The notes: generated from the sequence alone by a model not told the origin. 64,000 bases of DNA from Gautieria morchelliformis (GCA_015179125.1 WHVA01000136.1:1-64000), one strand, 5' to 3'; numbered from the stretch's first letter, positions 12,044 to 24,099 are shown. A program made the numbers and translations.

Positions 12044-13390
12044 ATGTCAGATGCTCTAGAGTTGAACATTGATGAGATCGAGGAGCTCGACGCAGAGCTC
12101 ATGCAGGCAGAGTGCAAAGCAGATGAGTGGCAGAAGGCGCTCCAAGAAAAACGACGACTTGTGCAAGAGCGCAAGGAAGCCTTGGAGAAGAAACGGCGGG
12201 AGGATGAGAAGAAAGCCAAGGAGGCTCAGAAGGAATGGGAAGCGCAGGACGAGGCTGCGAAAAAAGCTGAAGAAGCATGGAAGGCTGAAGATGCACGAAA
12301 AGTGTGGGAAGTGAAAGCCGAGGAGGACAGCAAGGAGCGGGAATGTGTAGCTGAGCACAAACGTAAACATTTGATGGACATCCTGGAGGCCGAAAATGTT
12401 TGGCAAGCAGATGTGGACCAGAACATACACATCCTGTTGCCTGAGCCCGTTGTCATGGACTCGGCAACTGCGCAGGCAGGGATTCTCGCGGCCAAGCACA
12501 CCCTCGAAAGGAGTTCAGCTAAGGCAAAACTGAGGTACTCTGGACTGAAGAAAAGGAAAGCGGCTGAGGAATCGGATGAGGAGGAGTTGGATGAAGAGGT
12601 GAGTACTTGGGTTGGTTCAGCTTGGGTTTTTTTACTTATGGCTTTGTAGTGCGAGCCATGCAACGCCTTCAGGCAGCGCAATACCAAATGTTTGCGTGGG
12701 AAGAAAACCGTGTGCCGGGACTGCGTGGACCAAAAGGTTTGCTGTAGCTTCCTGGACGGGAAGCAGAAACGGAAGGACGAGGAGGAAACCAAAGGGCCAG
12801 AGCCGAAGAAGGCAAAGATAGCGCCAATCAAACCATCAGGGGCCATACCATTGGTTGATATAGGTGCTGGGCCATCGGGGACAGGATTGAGGGGTTTAAA
12901 ACCTGACAGCCTTTCCAGAGAAGAGGTGTCCGGAATGTTGAGCAACTTGTTGTCCCAACAAACCCAGCAGTTGGAATGGAGCAATCATTTGCTCCAGGCC
13001 ATACTGGACTTTGTGCAGCAAATCGAGCAGCAAAACGCTCAGATGAACAAAAGGATCAGGTTATGGACCACAGCGGCAGAAAAAGCTGGTTTGTGGTCAG
13101 GTTTGGACTCGGGTTGGGGCAGGTTCGATTTGTTTGGGAATGGTTTGGGATCAGGATCGGGATCAGGAAGCAGGGATAAAGGAAAGGAAAAAGAGAAGGA
13201 AAAAGAAACAGTGAAAAAAATGGAGGTGGATTTGGGCTCAGAAAACGGGAACGAGGACGCAGAGAAGACGAGGGATGGGGGTTCAGATGATGAGGGAATG
13301 AGCGGGATAATGGGGAAAAATATGCGGACAGGGATGCTACTATGGAGGATAATTAAACTACTAATGTTTTGGGTTTTTGATCTAATGTGA
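12044..13390 (+). CDS. coiled-coil protein with cysteine cluster, antisense in a Ty3 element
   Basis: Two exons, 12044-12598 and 12650-13390, with a GTGAGT..TTGTAG intron; joined product about 431 residues. The first exon encodes a long charged helix of Lys/Glu/Ala heptads (residues 20-120) expected to form a coiled coil. The second opens with a compact cluster, CEPC-x9-C-x7-C-x2-C-x5-CC, resembling a small zinc-binding fold, then a basic stretch PKKAKIAPIK and a Gln-rich helix, then a Gly/Ser run and an acidic tail. I do not recognise a named family. It lies antisense between the chromodomain and polypurine tract of a Ty3 element, so it may be cargo of that element rather than a host gene. 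The intact reading frame suggests recent use. Confidence 0.7.
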
Positions 13391-13599
13391 ATCTTTTTTC
13401 TTGGTGTTTTGTTTCGGGAACGGAAATGAGTGAACAGAACAGAGAGATAAGGGAAACAGGTGCCGAGAGGAATGCTGAGAACTACAAGTGTAGCTATTCA
13501 GCAAAATGGCCAAGGTAAAACATAGCAAAGAGTGTATGTGTCTAACTAAGAAAGTGACCATAAAATGAGTGAGAGGGAACGGGAGAGCCAAAGCTCGGG

Positions 13600-14095
13600 T
13601 TCAAGGAACCCATGGTCCAGGCTTGGCAGGGTAGGCCGAGTGAAAGTCGGTCACAATCTTGGCCGCATGGCCGAGCTCGGTCACAAGGACCCATGACATC
13701 TCTTCATTGGTTCCTTCATAACCAGCCCGACGGATGAGGTACAGGAGGTTACAGGGTCTACATCATTGGTCACTCTTGGAATCAAGAATCTTGGAAATCT
13801 CATACTCTGTCTCACCGTCAATCTCAACTGGAGGCAGTGGAGACTGAACCTGATTTGGAATGGTGTTTGGGATTGCAGGTTCGAGCATGGAGACATGGAA
13901 GACTGGGTGGACTGCCCAAAGGCTATCCAGAAGCCATAGAATGTAAGCTCAGGATCTGGCCTGGCCAATAATCTCAAAGAGTGGGAGTGCAACACACATC
14001 AGCCGAGACCTGATACTGAGATTGAGCGAGTTTAATTTGCTCCTTCAGGGTAGCATGTAACTGGTCAAGGTGTGACCTCCACAGCCAGCTAGGGT
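13600..14095 (-). mobile_element. integrase C-terminus and chromodomain of Ty3 chromovirus
   Basis: Fragments match the end of a chromovirus integrase: DQLHATLKEQIKLAQSQY (14060), VHPVFHVSMLEPAIPNTIPN (about 13900) and a chromodomain ending PAKPGPWVP. Chromodomains of this kind steer integration toward heterochromatin marks. At its upstream edge (14060-14102) it carries a block of about 40 bp also found at the 3' end of the LTR at 59561-60054. Broken fossil. Confidence 0.8.
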
Positions 14096-14129
14096 TGCCC
14101 TTACAGTATCCCCCTTACCTCATAAACCT

Positions 14130-14239
14130 TTATTGGTTTTACATTGTTTGCTGAACTACATACCTCATTGCACAAGCCGTTCAGGCATTCACTGTGTTCA
14201 CTAATATGCAATATTAATGCCTAAATCCAATCTTGATGC
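14130..14239 (+). mobile_element. LTR 3'-end fragment
   Basis: About 110 bp matching the 3' end of the 9051-10261 LTR family in the plus orientation, ending in a diverged copy of the CAATCTTGACA terminus. It abuts the Copia gag relic. Fossil; how it got there is unclear. Confidence 0.6.
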
Positions 14240-16240
14240 CATCGAGCAGGCAAGACTTGGCAGTGAGGGACGCCTCGATAGCCACATTGATAGTGTCAGA
14301 ATCACTGCTGCTAGAGTCCACCATAGCATTAGCGGTGTTAGCCTTTGCCGTCTTGTCCGTTTTCTTCAGTTTCTTCTCAGACTGCTTCTTCTGAGCCTCT
14401 TTGAACCAGTCAGGTGCTTTGTCTTCGGCATCATCCCCCTTCTTCCAGCATCCCTTGAACAGGTTGTTGCAGCCACAGTTCGAGCACTTAACAGTAGAGT
14501 GGTAATCAGATCTTGTGGCATTAGCCTGATCAGTCGTGGAGTCTATTTTCTTGCAGGCAGCAAGGTGTATGGTCTCAATGATATCATTCTTGGATGGTAT
14601 GGACTTAGACTTGCCATTCGAGAATACTGCAAGCAGGTGCTTGCAGACTCAGTCGAGGCTGGTCCCCTTAAGCACATTCACGAGGACAAGTATGTCAAGA
14701 TTGGTTTTTAGGCATTAATATCGTGTATTAGTGAACACAGCGAATGCCCGAATGGCTTGTGCAATGAAGTGTGTAGTTCAGCGAATAAGATGTGCGAATA
14801 AATGTTTAGAAGGTAAGATGGCTTCCCAAACAGGGCTTGCCCTATCTACAGTCATAGCAAAATAGCCCGTGATACTTGACGATGTGACGTGCAAGGTCTC
14901 ACGGAAAGGTTGTCTAGTAGTAACAATCCTTTCGCTGGCGAAGGTGCTCCTTCCGAGCCCTTCGCCAACAGCACCGACAATGATATGAAGACTAAAATAG
15001 TGAAGGTGAAGTACGAAAACTCACCAGTGGTGCTTAAGTCCTCTTCTGGTCTAAGGTAGTAGTCTATAGAAGAGGGCTCAAGATGGTAGTCACAGTGAGG
15101 TCAAGTTTTGCACAAGATAGACATATGATAATTGAACTGCAGAATATACATGGGAATGTAAACTACTTATACCAAATGCCCATATGATCTCCGTGAATAG
15201 GAAAGAGGCCGTCGTGAGTCAGGGTTGGATAGGGGAGCACAGTCAGGATACAAATAGATGAAACACATATACAATGGAAATAGGGAGGAGTGCAAACGTG
15301 AAACAATGGGGGGAGAGAGGATAAAGGTACCTATGTAATAAAACACACCTTGAGACCTGCATACATGTTACCCTGCACGGACTCTTGGCCTGCTGGGTTG
15401 ATCCCACATGATCTACAGGTAGGACGTCCCACGAATGCATTCCGGCCATAGGAACACCCAAAGGGGGTTGGGTTGGGAAGATGATTGGGCCAGTGATGAA
15501 CCATCACGCTGGGTAAAGGATGTTCGATCGTGTTTGATGGTGTGCCTATTGGTGAATGATGCGAGTAGCGAATGGTCCTTCGGCAAATTCAGCGAAGGGC
15601 GAAATGGAGAAAACATAGAGGTGGAGTGATGAAAGGGAGAATGGGAATAGCTGGGTACCAGAAATAAATGAGTCATGACAAAGTACAGTGTATTCATCCT
15701 AGGTAGGCGCATGGCCTTCGTCATAGATATTGGAGACAGCATCCTCAATCTCAACGACAGTGTGGGCAGTTTTTGACAGGTCCGTGAACTTAGCGCTGAT
15801 TGTAAACGTAAGCGCATCGATCTTGGAAATCATACTGCCATTATGAGTGTGAAGCTTAAGGAGATTCCAGGCATCGTTTGCGGACATGGTAGGGAGGAGG
15901 AGGCGATGGAGCATACTATCAACCTGCTTGCTAAGAGTGCCAATGATGCACAAGTTGATAAGATGCCATTCAGCAGATTTCTTTTGATCAGCGGGTTCAT
16001 CAATGGAACCATCAACGTAGCCCATGATGCCAGCCTCAAGGAAAGAGAATTCCATCTCCCAAGACCATTTCAGCCAAGAGCCCTCAGTAAGCTTCTCTAA
16101 GTCCTTCACTCTGATGTGATATTCAAGTACCATCATAGATGTAGAGAAGTAGGCAGAGAGAAGTAGTATGGGGGGTAGCTACAATATTGGTTATGAAGAT
16201 CCGCATGTAGTGTGATACTTAAAGCGTGGATCCCTGAAAA
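14240..16240 (-). mobile_element. Ty1/Copia gag relic, split by a solo LTR
   Basis: Minus-strand gag of a Copia-type element. The N-terminal part (16136-15699) shows EKLTEGSWLKWSWEMEFS, GIMGYVDGSIDEP and SANDAWNLL, typical of the Copia gag (UBN2-like) family. The C-terminal part (about 14690-14240) shows a zinc-knuckle region CSNCGCNNLFKGCWKKG and a Ser/Asp-rich tail. The two parts are separated by the solo LTR at 14693-15681. A candidate primer-binding-site region lies near 16260-16280. No pol region of this element is seen. Broken fossil with a few disruptions. Confidence 0.75.
14693..15681 (-). mobile_element. solo LTR with 5-bp target duplication, nested in Copia gag
   Basis: A 989-bp LTR of the same family as 9051-10261 but on the opposite strand: on the plus strand it begins TGTCAAGATTGG and ends GAGTCATGACA. 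It is flanked by the exact duplication AAGTA (14688-14692 and 15682-15686). The Copia gag reading frame continues on both sides, which fixes the order: Copia first, this element later, then recombination to a solo LTR. Confidence 0.92.
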
Positions 16241-17239
16241 AAAAAGGCAGCAAGTCTGCCGCCAGCGCCAAATTGTGCCACAGGCCACCAAATTTAAAAT
16301 TTAGAAGGAAACTTAGTGAAATGAGCATAATTTCAAAAAAAAACTGAAAAATCTCCAGTTGCGTGACCAGTCCAAATTCCAGTCAAAAATTCTCATCTCA
16401 CCAAACTTGCTGCCATGCCTCTCCCAACAAAAGAGCCAGACAGGCAAAGCTTCAGCAAGCTTCAGGCTCTGAATACTTTGACTCTGGACTGATTGAAGAC
16501 CTTGGGAGAGCTTAGCCGACCTGGATTTCATTCTGAAGTCTGTGATGTGGACTATATTATGTAATGAACATGGAACAGACTGGTCATTTACCCTTTTAAA
16601 TGCCCTGAATGAAGTTAAGGAGGTCTTGGATGACAGTGAGACTGAGGTGGAGATTCAGCAAAGTTGCTCTAAGCCAAACCTGATAAAACCTCTCAAAAGA
16701 CCCTGGCCTACATATAGATCAATTGGTATATATTCTACACTATTATTATGTGGAGCAGCAACACGGTGGTGTCACATGGTGGCCGCCGGTGACCAGCAAG
16801 ATTGGCTAACTCAGCTAATACCAAACTCTGACGTCTCCGCTCAAAGTCCAACTTTTGGGGGGTGTCCCAGGTTAAACATTGGAATTTTGAAAAAGTAAAA
16901 GGGCACACTTCTAGCTAAGCTCAATAACAGTCGATTCCACCACTTTTGTAGTGACTAAGTTAAATATCCAAGGATGAGATACAATCCACGTTGTGCCTAT
17001 GACCGAGTGGTCGGTTTTAAGCATCTCACACTGTAGTATTGCTGTGGCATGGCTTTGGCTTAGCACCAAGCCACGCTTATGAAAGCCAGTTATTATAATT
17101 ATAGCTCTAAGCCAAGCCGAGGAACCACAGCTTGGCTTGGTCTTATTCATGCTGAAGTTCCCGCTGAACTTCACCATGCGTGTAGGCTCAAGTCCCACTA
17201 GACACATCAGCATCTGTAGGAACTGTAAGGCCACCTGTG
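16241..17239. other. repeat-derived intergenic, no gene seen
   Basis: Probably includes the 5' LTR region of the Copia relic, but I could not place its ends. Open frames at 16313-16531 (-) and 16542-16898 (+) have no recognisable motif. Confidence 0.4.
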
Positions 17240-17936
17240 CATAATTCCTTCATCACCTTGTCAAGCACCAACTCATACGAGATGCCACGGGAGGCAGCAC
17301 CAGCAGCAGAGGGCCTGGGAACATGGCTGGAGTGATGCAGTGCCATCGTTTCACCTTGGACAGGTGGGACCAGTCAGGCTTGGGGGTCAGGAGCATCAGG
17401 GGGAGCAACAGGGGCATCATGAAGTGGTGGTAGAAACTGGAAAAGCCAAGGAAAGACTGTATGTCTTTTGCCTTCCAAGGCTCAGGCCAATTGTGGATGA
17501 CAGAGGGGAAATCCAAAGAGACAAGTCTAAGGCCAGCAAGCCTGTATTATATTGTGCTGGACCACAGCCAGCACCCAGCACTCACCACCTCCCCTGCCTG
17601 CAGGTTGGGAGCCTCAGGGAGCAAGGAGGAAGGCCCACCTAATTCTAGGTACAGCAAGTGTAGCGACCACCATAGGTTACCCTGAGGTCATATAAAATGA
17701 TGAAAAACAAAAAAAACCTCCCCTGCCCTCCATGAGCCTTGACCAACCCTGGATGCCACGTACTACACAAGTTGCTTCACTTCCAACATTGTTCTGAAGG
17801 CAGAAGTGCAACAGCAGAGAAGCAAGTGCAACTGGTGGAAGTGCTTCTAAAAGTGGAAGTGGGAATAGAAGCAGAACTGGTAGCACAGTAAGCAGAACTG
17901 GAAGTGTTGGAATTGGAGAAGGGGGTGTCCCCTGAC
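17240..17936 (-). mobile_element. Ty3/Gypsy fragment: RT piece plus LTR piece
   Basis: Two fossil pieces on the minus strand. About 17530-17240 carries the end of a Ty3 reverse transcriptase recognisable by IHNWPEPWKAKDIQSFLGFS. About 17936-17650 matches the 5' half of the LTR at 59561-60054: it begins TGTCAGGGGACACCC and shares the TTCCA/TTCC-rich block. So it is probably a remnant of the same family as the element at the window end. Broken in several places. Confidence 0.7.
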
Positions 17937-18092
17937 AATCCACTTCTCCTGATGTGATTTATTTAATGCAGTTTAATTGATATATTTGTCCTGACATGTT
18001 GTAATTACCCAGTGCGAATTTATATATTGTACCCCGATGCGTTTGATCTACCTCCGTGCGAAGCACGGGCATCCACTTAGTTGCACATCCTA

Positions 18093-19995
18093 TTACTGCA
18101 CCCTGAACACGGCCTGCGGCTCTGTTTGGTCCTTCGTACCGGGTTCAACAACTTTCCTAAGCCACGTATCCCCAACGTAATACATCCCTTCTTGGTTCGG
18201 CCTCCATACAAAATACCTGTCCTTGACCACATCGTGATCGTTATGTGTAACGAAAGTAGGCTGGGCCTTAGGCGCAAACTCGTCCCGTTCCTCGGAAGAT
18301 TTCTGTAGCAAATCCTGCGCAGACGCAGGATCCACAAATACGGGTGCTCGAGCCTCAGGCGAAAGATAATGAACCATCTGGGCTGCCCGTGTCCTTGCAG
18401 TCCATTTGTCATGCTTCCCTTTGCCGAGAATGGGAATCCGTGCTGAAAGCACCTTCGAAATGATTGCTGTTTGCTTCATGGTAGGTATCCAGCCGTATTC
18501 TTCCGGGTCTTCCACTGATACACTTGATGTAATATTCCGGACTGTCATTGTTATGACGAGTTCAACCGCGATGGTCTGGTAGTGCATCTCGAAGGGGCCT
18601 AGACTATCCTCTGGCACGCGAACCTGTGCTATGATCGGCTCGGTGCTGAACACTGTACCCTTCTTGACAACACCATCCTGGGGAAACTCTGGGTCTGTGA
18701 GGGTATTTTCTGCGTCGAGGCACCAGGAGCGCGCGCTCCGCAGCTGCGGGTTCTTCGGCACTAACTGTGAATTATGATGTTCTCCGGCATAAAGCAGACT
18801 CTCCGCTGTCGTATTGTCCACAGCCACCCCTGCGGCCCAGTGACGCTTCTGAGAGACGAAAAATGTGGTTCCCATAATGCGATCTGGTCGCTCGATTCCG
18901 GGGCCTACTTGATGAGAAACAACGGTGATATTGTGCACAGACCCTTATTCAAACAGGATGAACACGGGCCCGTTCAACCGAACAATGTCATACCTTGCTC
19001 CAAAGATCTATCGTGTTGGAATGTGACTTCCAGAGTAAAGACATCGACGTCTTCGGGTGCCACTGCCTTATCATTTGGATTCCCATGAGCGGGCCACGGC
19101 AGTGACGTGGCTGATACGTTAACAGTCTCCTGCAACGGTATGGCCATTGTCACATCTTTGAAAGACGTATATCCGGCTGGGACTTCCAGTGTCGTGCCAT
19201 TCATGAATGCGACATCCACAAAATACGCGTAGATATGTTCTGATCCGGCGTCCTTGAGACAAACGATAAGTATTGACAAAAATAGCTTGTAATGTGCTCA
19301 CATCCGGTTCACTATTACCTGGATGTGACCACGATCCCACTTGGAAGCCAGGCGGATAACTTGTAGATGGGACCAGGATGGCAAATGACTCAACTACATC
19401 GTGTCCGATCTGTTTGCCTAGTCATAATACCCAGCATCAGTCACCAGCTAACGCACCAATATCAATGACGGACCATGACGTAGACCATACTTCGCTTCGA
19501 ACCCGACCCTCTCTTCCTCGCGTACTAGCCACAGCGAGGGGTCCTTGACTTCATCTTGATATTTATCCCAAACTGAATCGTCGAACCCTAGAAATCTAGT
19601 GCTGGAAAGTGCGTCCGGTTCGAAAATAGACCTGCTGGTTGGGACGCGAGAGTGATTCGCTGCCGGTCGCTCCGGGAGTTTAACACCCTCTCGCCTGTGA
19701 CGAGTGTTTAAACGGCAGATAGCAGTAGCAGCGAGAAGGCACACCTCGTTTTCACCCAAGCACGCTCGGCGAAGCGTAGCCCCAAGGTGTAACTTGAAAC
19801 TTCCTCGCAGACGCCATCAAGCTTTACTTTGACATCCCCTTGGACCACCTGTCCTGGCTCCAAATCTGGTGCACGCACCCATGCACGAGCACGGCATGGT
19901 GTTACTATATCCGACTCAGTAGATGGGTCAGCAGCGACAGCGACCGTCGATAATTCCAACAAAGCGACCACTGAACAAAGTACAGGGATCCTCAT
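18093..19995 (-). CDS. secreted arrestin-like protein, paralogue A
   Basis: Five exons on the minus strand: 19995-19745, 19694-19474, 19417-19302, 19252-18994 and 18943-18093; product 565 residues. The first ~21 residues form a hydrophobic signal peptide ending AVAA. An arrestin-N-like beta sandwich follows: RAWVRAPDLEPGQVVQGDVK, LDGVCEEVSSYTLGLRF, then a strand FAILVPSTSYPPGF that corresponds to the PF..LPPSF region of arrestins. The rest is beta-rich with several N-glycosylation sequons (NGT, NVS, NIT, NTT) and ends in a conserved block around YYVGDTWLRK. Its paralogue at 39355 has the same four intron positions and phases (2,1,0,1). The arrestin assignment is inference from strand motifs; secretion is suggested by the signal peptide and sequons. 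Function unknown. Confidence 0.82.
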
Positions 19996-22518
19996 CGGTG
20001 CTGCTTAGAACGAGCGGAATTGAACAGGGATCTCTGACTTTGCCATCTGACTTACTTATGTAAGTCTAGGCTGATATATGCCACTGCAGGGCGGTGCTAT
20101 TCGCGCGAAGCTAGACCTAACTCGCAATCGAATTAGCAATTTACGGTAGCCCAGCAGCTTCTTTGCACCGCCACCTCACCTGAATTAGTACATAACATTT
20201 GATAAATCGAACCGTCGCCGAGCAACTGGAGTTATCGAGGGTCATACAGAGCGAGCAACGATCTAGTATCATCTCAGAATGATCCTCCTTGGAACTGTTG
20301 GAAGGTGGTTGGTTACAGTAAAATTGGAACTTGGAAGCTGATATTACCAGTACCTGGATGGAGTCTGAAATATACGACCAGGGGCTGTGCTGCGCTAGTG
20401 GTTGTGCAATGGAATATGCCTACAGCGCCCAGCTGGCAGCTACCGGTAACTTGGCTCAATCGTTAGGCAGTAACCGCACTGATGGAGCTCCAGAAGAACA
20501 GACTGATGAGCCACCTCCTCGTCCTTCGGATGGTCGCACGTCCTATCACAACTCTGGCTTTAGTGTTGTTGGCAAGCAGTGCTGCCATTCTGCCGGGCGG
20601 CAATTGCATGGCCGATGGCAGGCCTCCAGAATAGCACTGGCAGAATATGGCAGGAGTGCGAATAGCTTACTCTAGGCTCTGTGTAGGTTATGTGAAGTGT
20701 ACTATTATGTAAAATTGCAGGCATACGACACAAAGCTGGATTACTTACATAATCCAGATGTAAGTAAGCTCATGCATGATGCAGTCTCTAACTTGTAGTT
20801 GGTACTGACTAGCCCGAAGCCGATTTTCAGCGATGGTTAATACAAATCGTGCTAGATTGACTCGTGCCCGTTGCCATGTCTTCTCCACGTTGTAGTGTCA
20901 TGAAATAGAAACTAGTACGTCTGCGACACGAACACATACTCTGTCCCCCTCCATCGACTTCGAGCACACTCCAACCCACACACACCCCTCGAACCCATGC
21001 ACGATCACACATCACACATCATGACACCCTGCCAACCCGCGGACATGCAGCTGATACAGCGACTCGCCGGCCCATCCCTGAACCATGATAGAGCCAGAGC
21101 CAGAGCCCGAGACGCACTGATCCGAGGAACAAGTCAACGGCTAGTCCGCTGCACACTTTCTTTCTTTCTTTCCTTCCATTCCCTATTCCAAACACACACC
21201 CCTCCCTTCTGATCCTCTCAATCACATATAATATTTACCTATCAACTAGTACCATACACACTCACCGCAGCACCCGGCACATCAATCCCCGAGCCGCACA
21301 TACACTCCTTCTCATGTACCCTCAACCCCATATGTCCTAGCCCCATCCTACGCCTTAGATAAATAGTCAATCCATGTATTGTATCAAGTCAGTCAATCCA
21401 ACTCACCTGTTATGCACACAAGCACTCATCTCAAAACACTTTACTCGCATTAGATTCCATCTCACTGTGCATATACACTGCGCAGACTATTTCCTATAGA
21501 AGAACTTCCCTCTTGATTCGACTTCACTCCGAAGTCTGAATCTTACCCTCACACAAACAAAAACTCACTCACTCTTACTCTTTATATGTAGGACTTTCAA
21601 AGTCTAGGCAGAGGCCAAGGGGTTGCAGTGCCACTGTGCCAATGACTTTGTTGAAAGGAACTTCACTCGGGTTGAAAAACTTTCCAATAGCTCCAGTCGG
21701 TGGAAATGGCGACGCAATCACCGCCCTAGCGGCGCAGCACTTGTTAAGCATCGTGACAAGAACTGTCTTTGACATGTTTTCGAACCAGCATCTTGTCCGC
21801 ACGCCCCTGCAGAGGAACGCAAGCTAGCCAGGGCCATTATGGCCGCAGTGCATGGGAATGGATGTCACGGTTGACAGTGCATCTATGTCTAGCTAGTTGT
21901 ATAGTCCGGGCTGTTGTTGTAAAGCGCAAACAAAAGAGAGACTCGAATTTGGGAACAGTCTTTGACCTCAATGGTGTTGATCACGGCCGAGCACCACAGA
22001 CACACGAAGGAGGTATCTATATATATGCACGAAGTAGGGACAGTGTCAGCCTCTCAGTGGGATCCAGAGGGGGTAATGTGTGCGGCTGGCGTCTACTAAT
22101 GGTTTAACTTGTAGAATTACCACAAAGCAATCTCTGCCATATTCTGCCACCTCTGCCATTGCCGGTGCAATTGGCAGAATAAGTTTCATTCTGCCCACGA
22201 CACTGACCGGCATGCCTTTTTGTAGAATAACCAGAAAAGGTAATTTATTCAAGATCACCTGGGCTTCAAACATGGTTTATATAGCGCTGATAGTAGTATA
22301 TTAGGATGTCTGTAAATATTATCATCATTGTATGAAACACTCAGCCTAGAATTCTATTTCGAAGCAACTTTTGAACTTACTCTTAGTCTCTTACATATTG
22401 AAACCTTCAGACATGAGGCGTACGTGGAAATCGTAAGGAATGAAGTGATCGAAGTAGAAGATCTAAGTATTATAATGTAAAGGCAAAGACGTATATGCAG
22501 GTCACTGTAAACTCTGGG
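19996..22518. other. intergenic, no supported gene
   Basis: No gene I can support. 20565-20660 and 22115-22210 share repeated TGGCAGAAT/ATTCTGCCA words, perhaps remnants of one small repeat. A plus frame at 21636-21827 follows a possible acceptor (tatatgtag, 21585-21593) and may be a last exon of something unrecognised. A pyrimidine-rich run (tttctttctttcc) sits near 21160. Confidence 0.35.
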
Positions 22519-23780
22519 CTACATCTCCAATTCAGTCGCCAGTAGCTCCTTTATCAATCTCTCAGCCTCCCATACGTCGTCTTCCGGGTCCCCTCTTCCC
22601 TCCCACAACCATTCAGAGAGGCTGTTCAAAGCTTGTGCCACGTGCTCAGTAGAACGACCATCATACTCCTCCAAGAACTCGAAAGCGCGTCTAGCTTCAT
22701 GAGAACGATATATGACTTGGTTTGCTCTCGGTGCTCTCACTCGCTCATATGCCAGAAGCACAGCGGGAAGCATATCACATGTTGCCAAGGAGGAGCCTAG
22801 AAGGCGGGAGAGGACATAGGCATCCTGTGCATCCGAGAAGATTCAGCTTCACCCGATCAGCTAGGGAAAATAGATATACCTCAAGGACTTGGCCGCCTCC
22901 GGCACCGAGAAAAGGCATGGTAGCGTGGGCCTAATGACAGTATAAGTATGTGATCAACCTTATTGGTGGAAGTTACTCGCTGCATCTCCCAACAAAGTGA
23001 CGCGACCCCTTGACCAGAATTCAAGTGGTTCCACGTCATATATCGCCCACCTGGACGACTTATCGACACACTTCAAGTTGGCCAGAGTTGAGCTTGCACT
23101 CCGAAATGGATCGACGGGTTATGAGATATACCTACCTTCAAGAGCACCTGAACCTCAGGTTCAAAGTCTTGGAATTGATCAGAAAGTTCAGCATGGTCCG
23201 CCTCTGCCACCCACGCTTGACTTCCCCACTCTGCTTGTCTTGCGGGATCAGACGAATAGGCGATAAAGTTGAGGAAACAACCGCCTCCAACAGGATATGT
23301 CACAACGTGCTATAGAACGAAGTCCAGATTGAGCAGAACATGTCATGCAAGGCTGCCGAAATACGCCTGACCCGGTTCCTTCCACAATACTGAAATTTTG
23401 TCGTCAACATCGGTATATATATGACACCAGGATATTGGGAACACACCATCTTCTGCCCAGAAATTGCGCTGTGGTCTCCGGCGACCGCTTTCAGGTCCTC
23501 GGGTTTCACCAGGGCACGATATGCCATGGTGCCACTGAAAGTAGTGCCAGCAAATCTTTTCCCGTCATTGGTTGTATTTGGTGTATATTTGTTTGTGATC
23601 GGCTCTGTTCTGCAGCTCATTAGTTCTCCACGAACTGCACTCTTGATTCCGTCGCTTCCGACAAGGACATCGCATGTCGCACAGGTACCATCAGTGAAGC
23701 AAAGTGTCACAGAATCGCGAGGGGGGACATGTGGATCGATTCAAGTGTCTGGACTCGGGGGTACGGTGTTCCAGAGGCAG
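22519..23780 (-). pseudogene. salicylate-hydroxylase-like FAD monooxygenase, N-terminally truncated
   Basis: Class A flavoprotein monooxygenase, a family that hydroxylates aromatic acids using NAD(P)H and O2. Visible parts are the DG motif region CDVLVGSDGIKSAVRGEL (about 23670), YRALVKPEDL, VTYPVGGGCFLNFIAYSS (about 23290), then LLGDAA/HATMPFLGAGGGQ, the FAD-ribityl GD motif, rebuilt across an intron near 22930-22995, and a C-terminal helix region ending at 22519. The intron at the GD motif reads best as GC-AG. The first 110 or so residues with the GxGxxG FAD-binding fold are absent, and the sequence between 23300 and 23460 does not join cleanly. I judge it a truncated, probably dead copy. 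Confidence 0.75.
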
Positions 23781-24099
23781 CGGTGGCTAAGATGCTAGTC
23801 TATCGAATGGGGAGGGATGTAGGTAGTCATATATATCAGAAGCATCGATTTAGGAAAGAAAGACATATGGAAGATATATGAAGATGCGGCTCAGCCTCTA
23901 GCTCCTCCGTGGATCAATGCGCCTCGGGCTCGGGCTTTGTCTCGAATCCGCGGGTACTGGATCAGGGTTGAGTCGGCAGGGCAATGGAAACATCGTGGTG
24001 TGTCGTGCGGATGTGTGTGGGTTCTAGTGAGGAGCTGAGGATCAGTGGCATGGACGTGTCGCAGGTGGGAAGGATTGGATGGGTAAACTGATAGTAGTG

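Larger units (their letters stand above)
10740..14095 (-). mobile_element. Ty3/Gypsy chromovirus, 3' part, with nested MITE and antisense gene
   Basis: Read on the minus strand the parts are: integrase C-terminal region with chromodomain (about 14095-13600), an antisense two-exon gene (13390-12044), a hAT-type MITE insertion (11972-11198), a polypurine tract GGGGGAGGTAC (about 11139-11129), then an LTR starting TGTTATGATC at 11128 and running to roughly 10740 with a TATATAAA box inside. The chromodomain is recognisable by DGETEYEISKILDS, WVLVTELGHAA and FHSAYPAKPGPWVP. The 5' part (gag to RT) is not attached here. The element is broken, with a few disruptions in what remains. The distal LTR end is uncertain. 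Confidence 0.65.
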
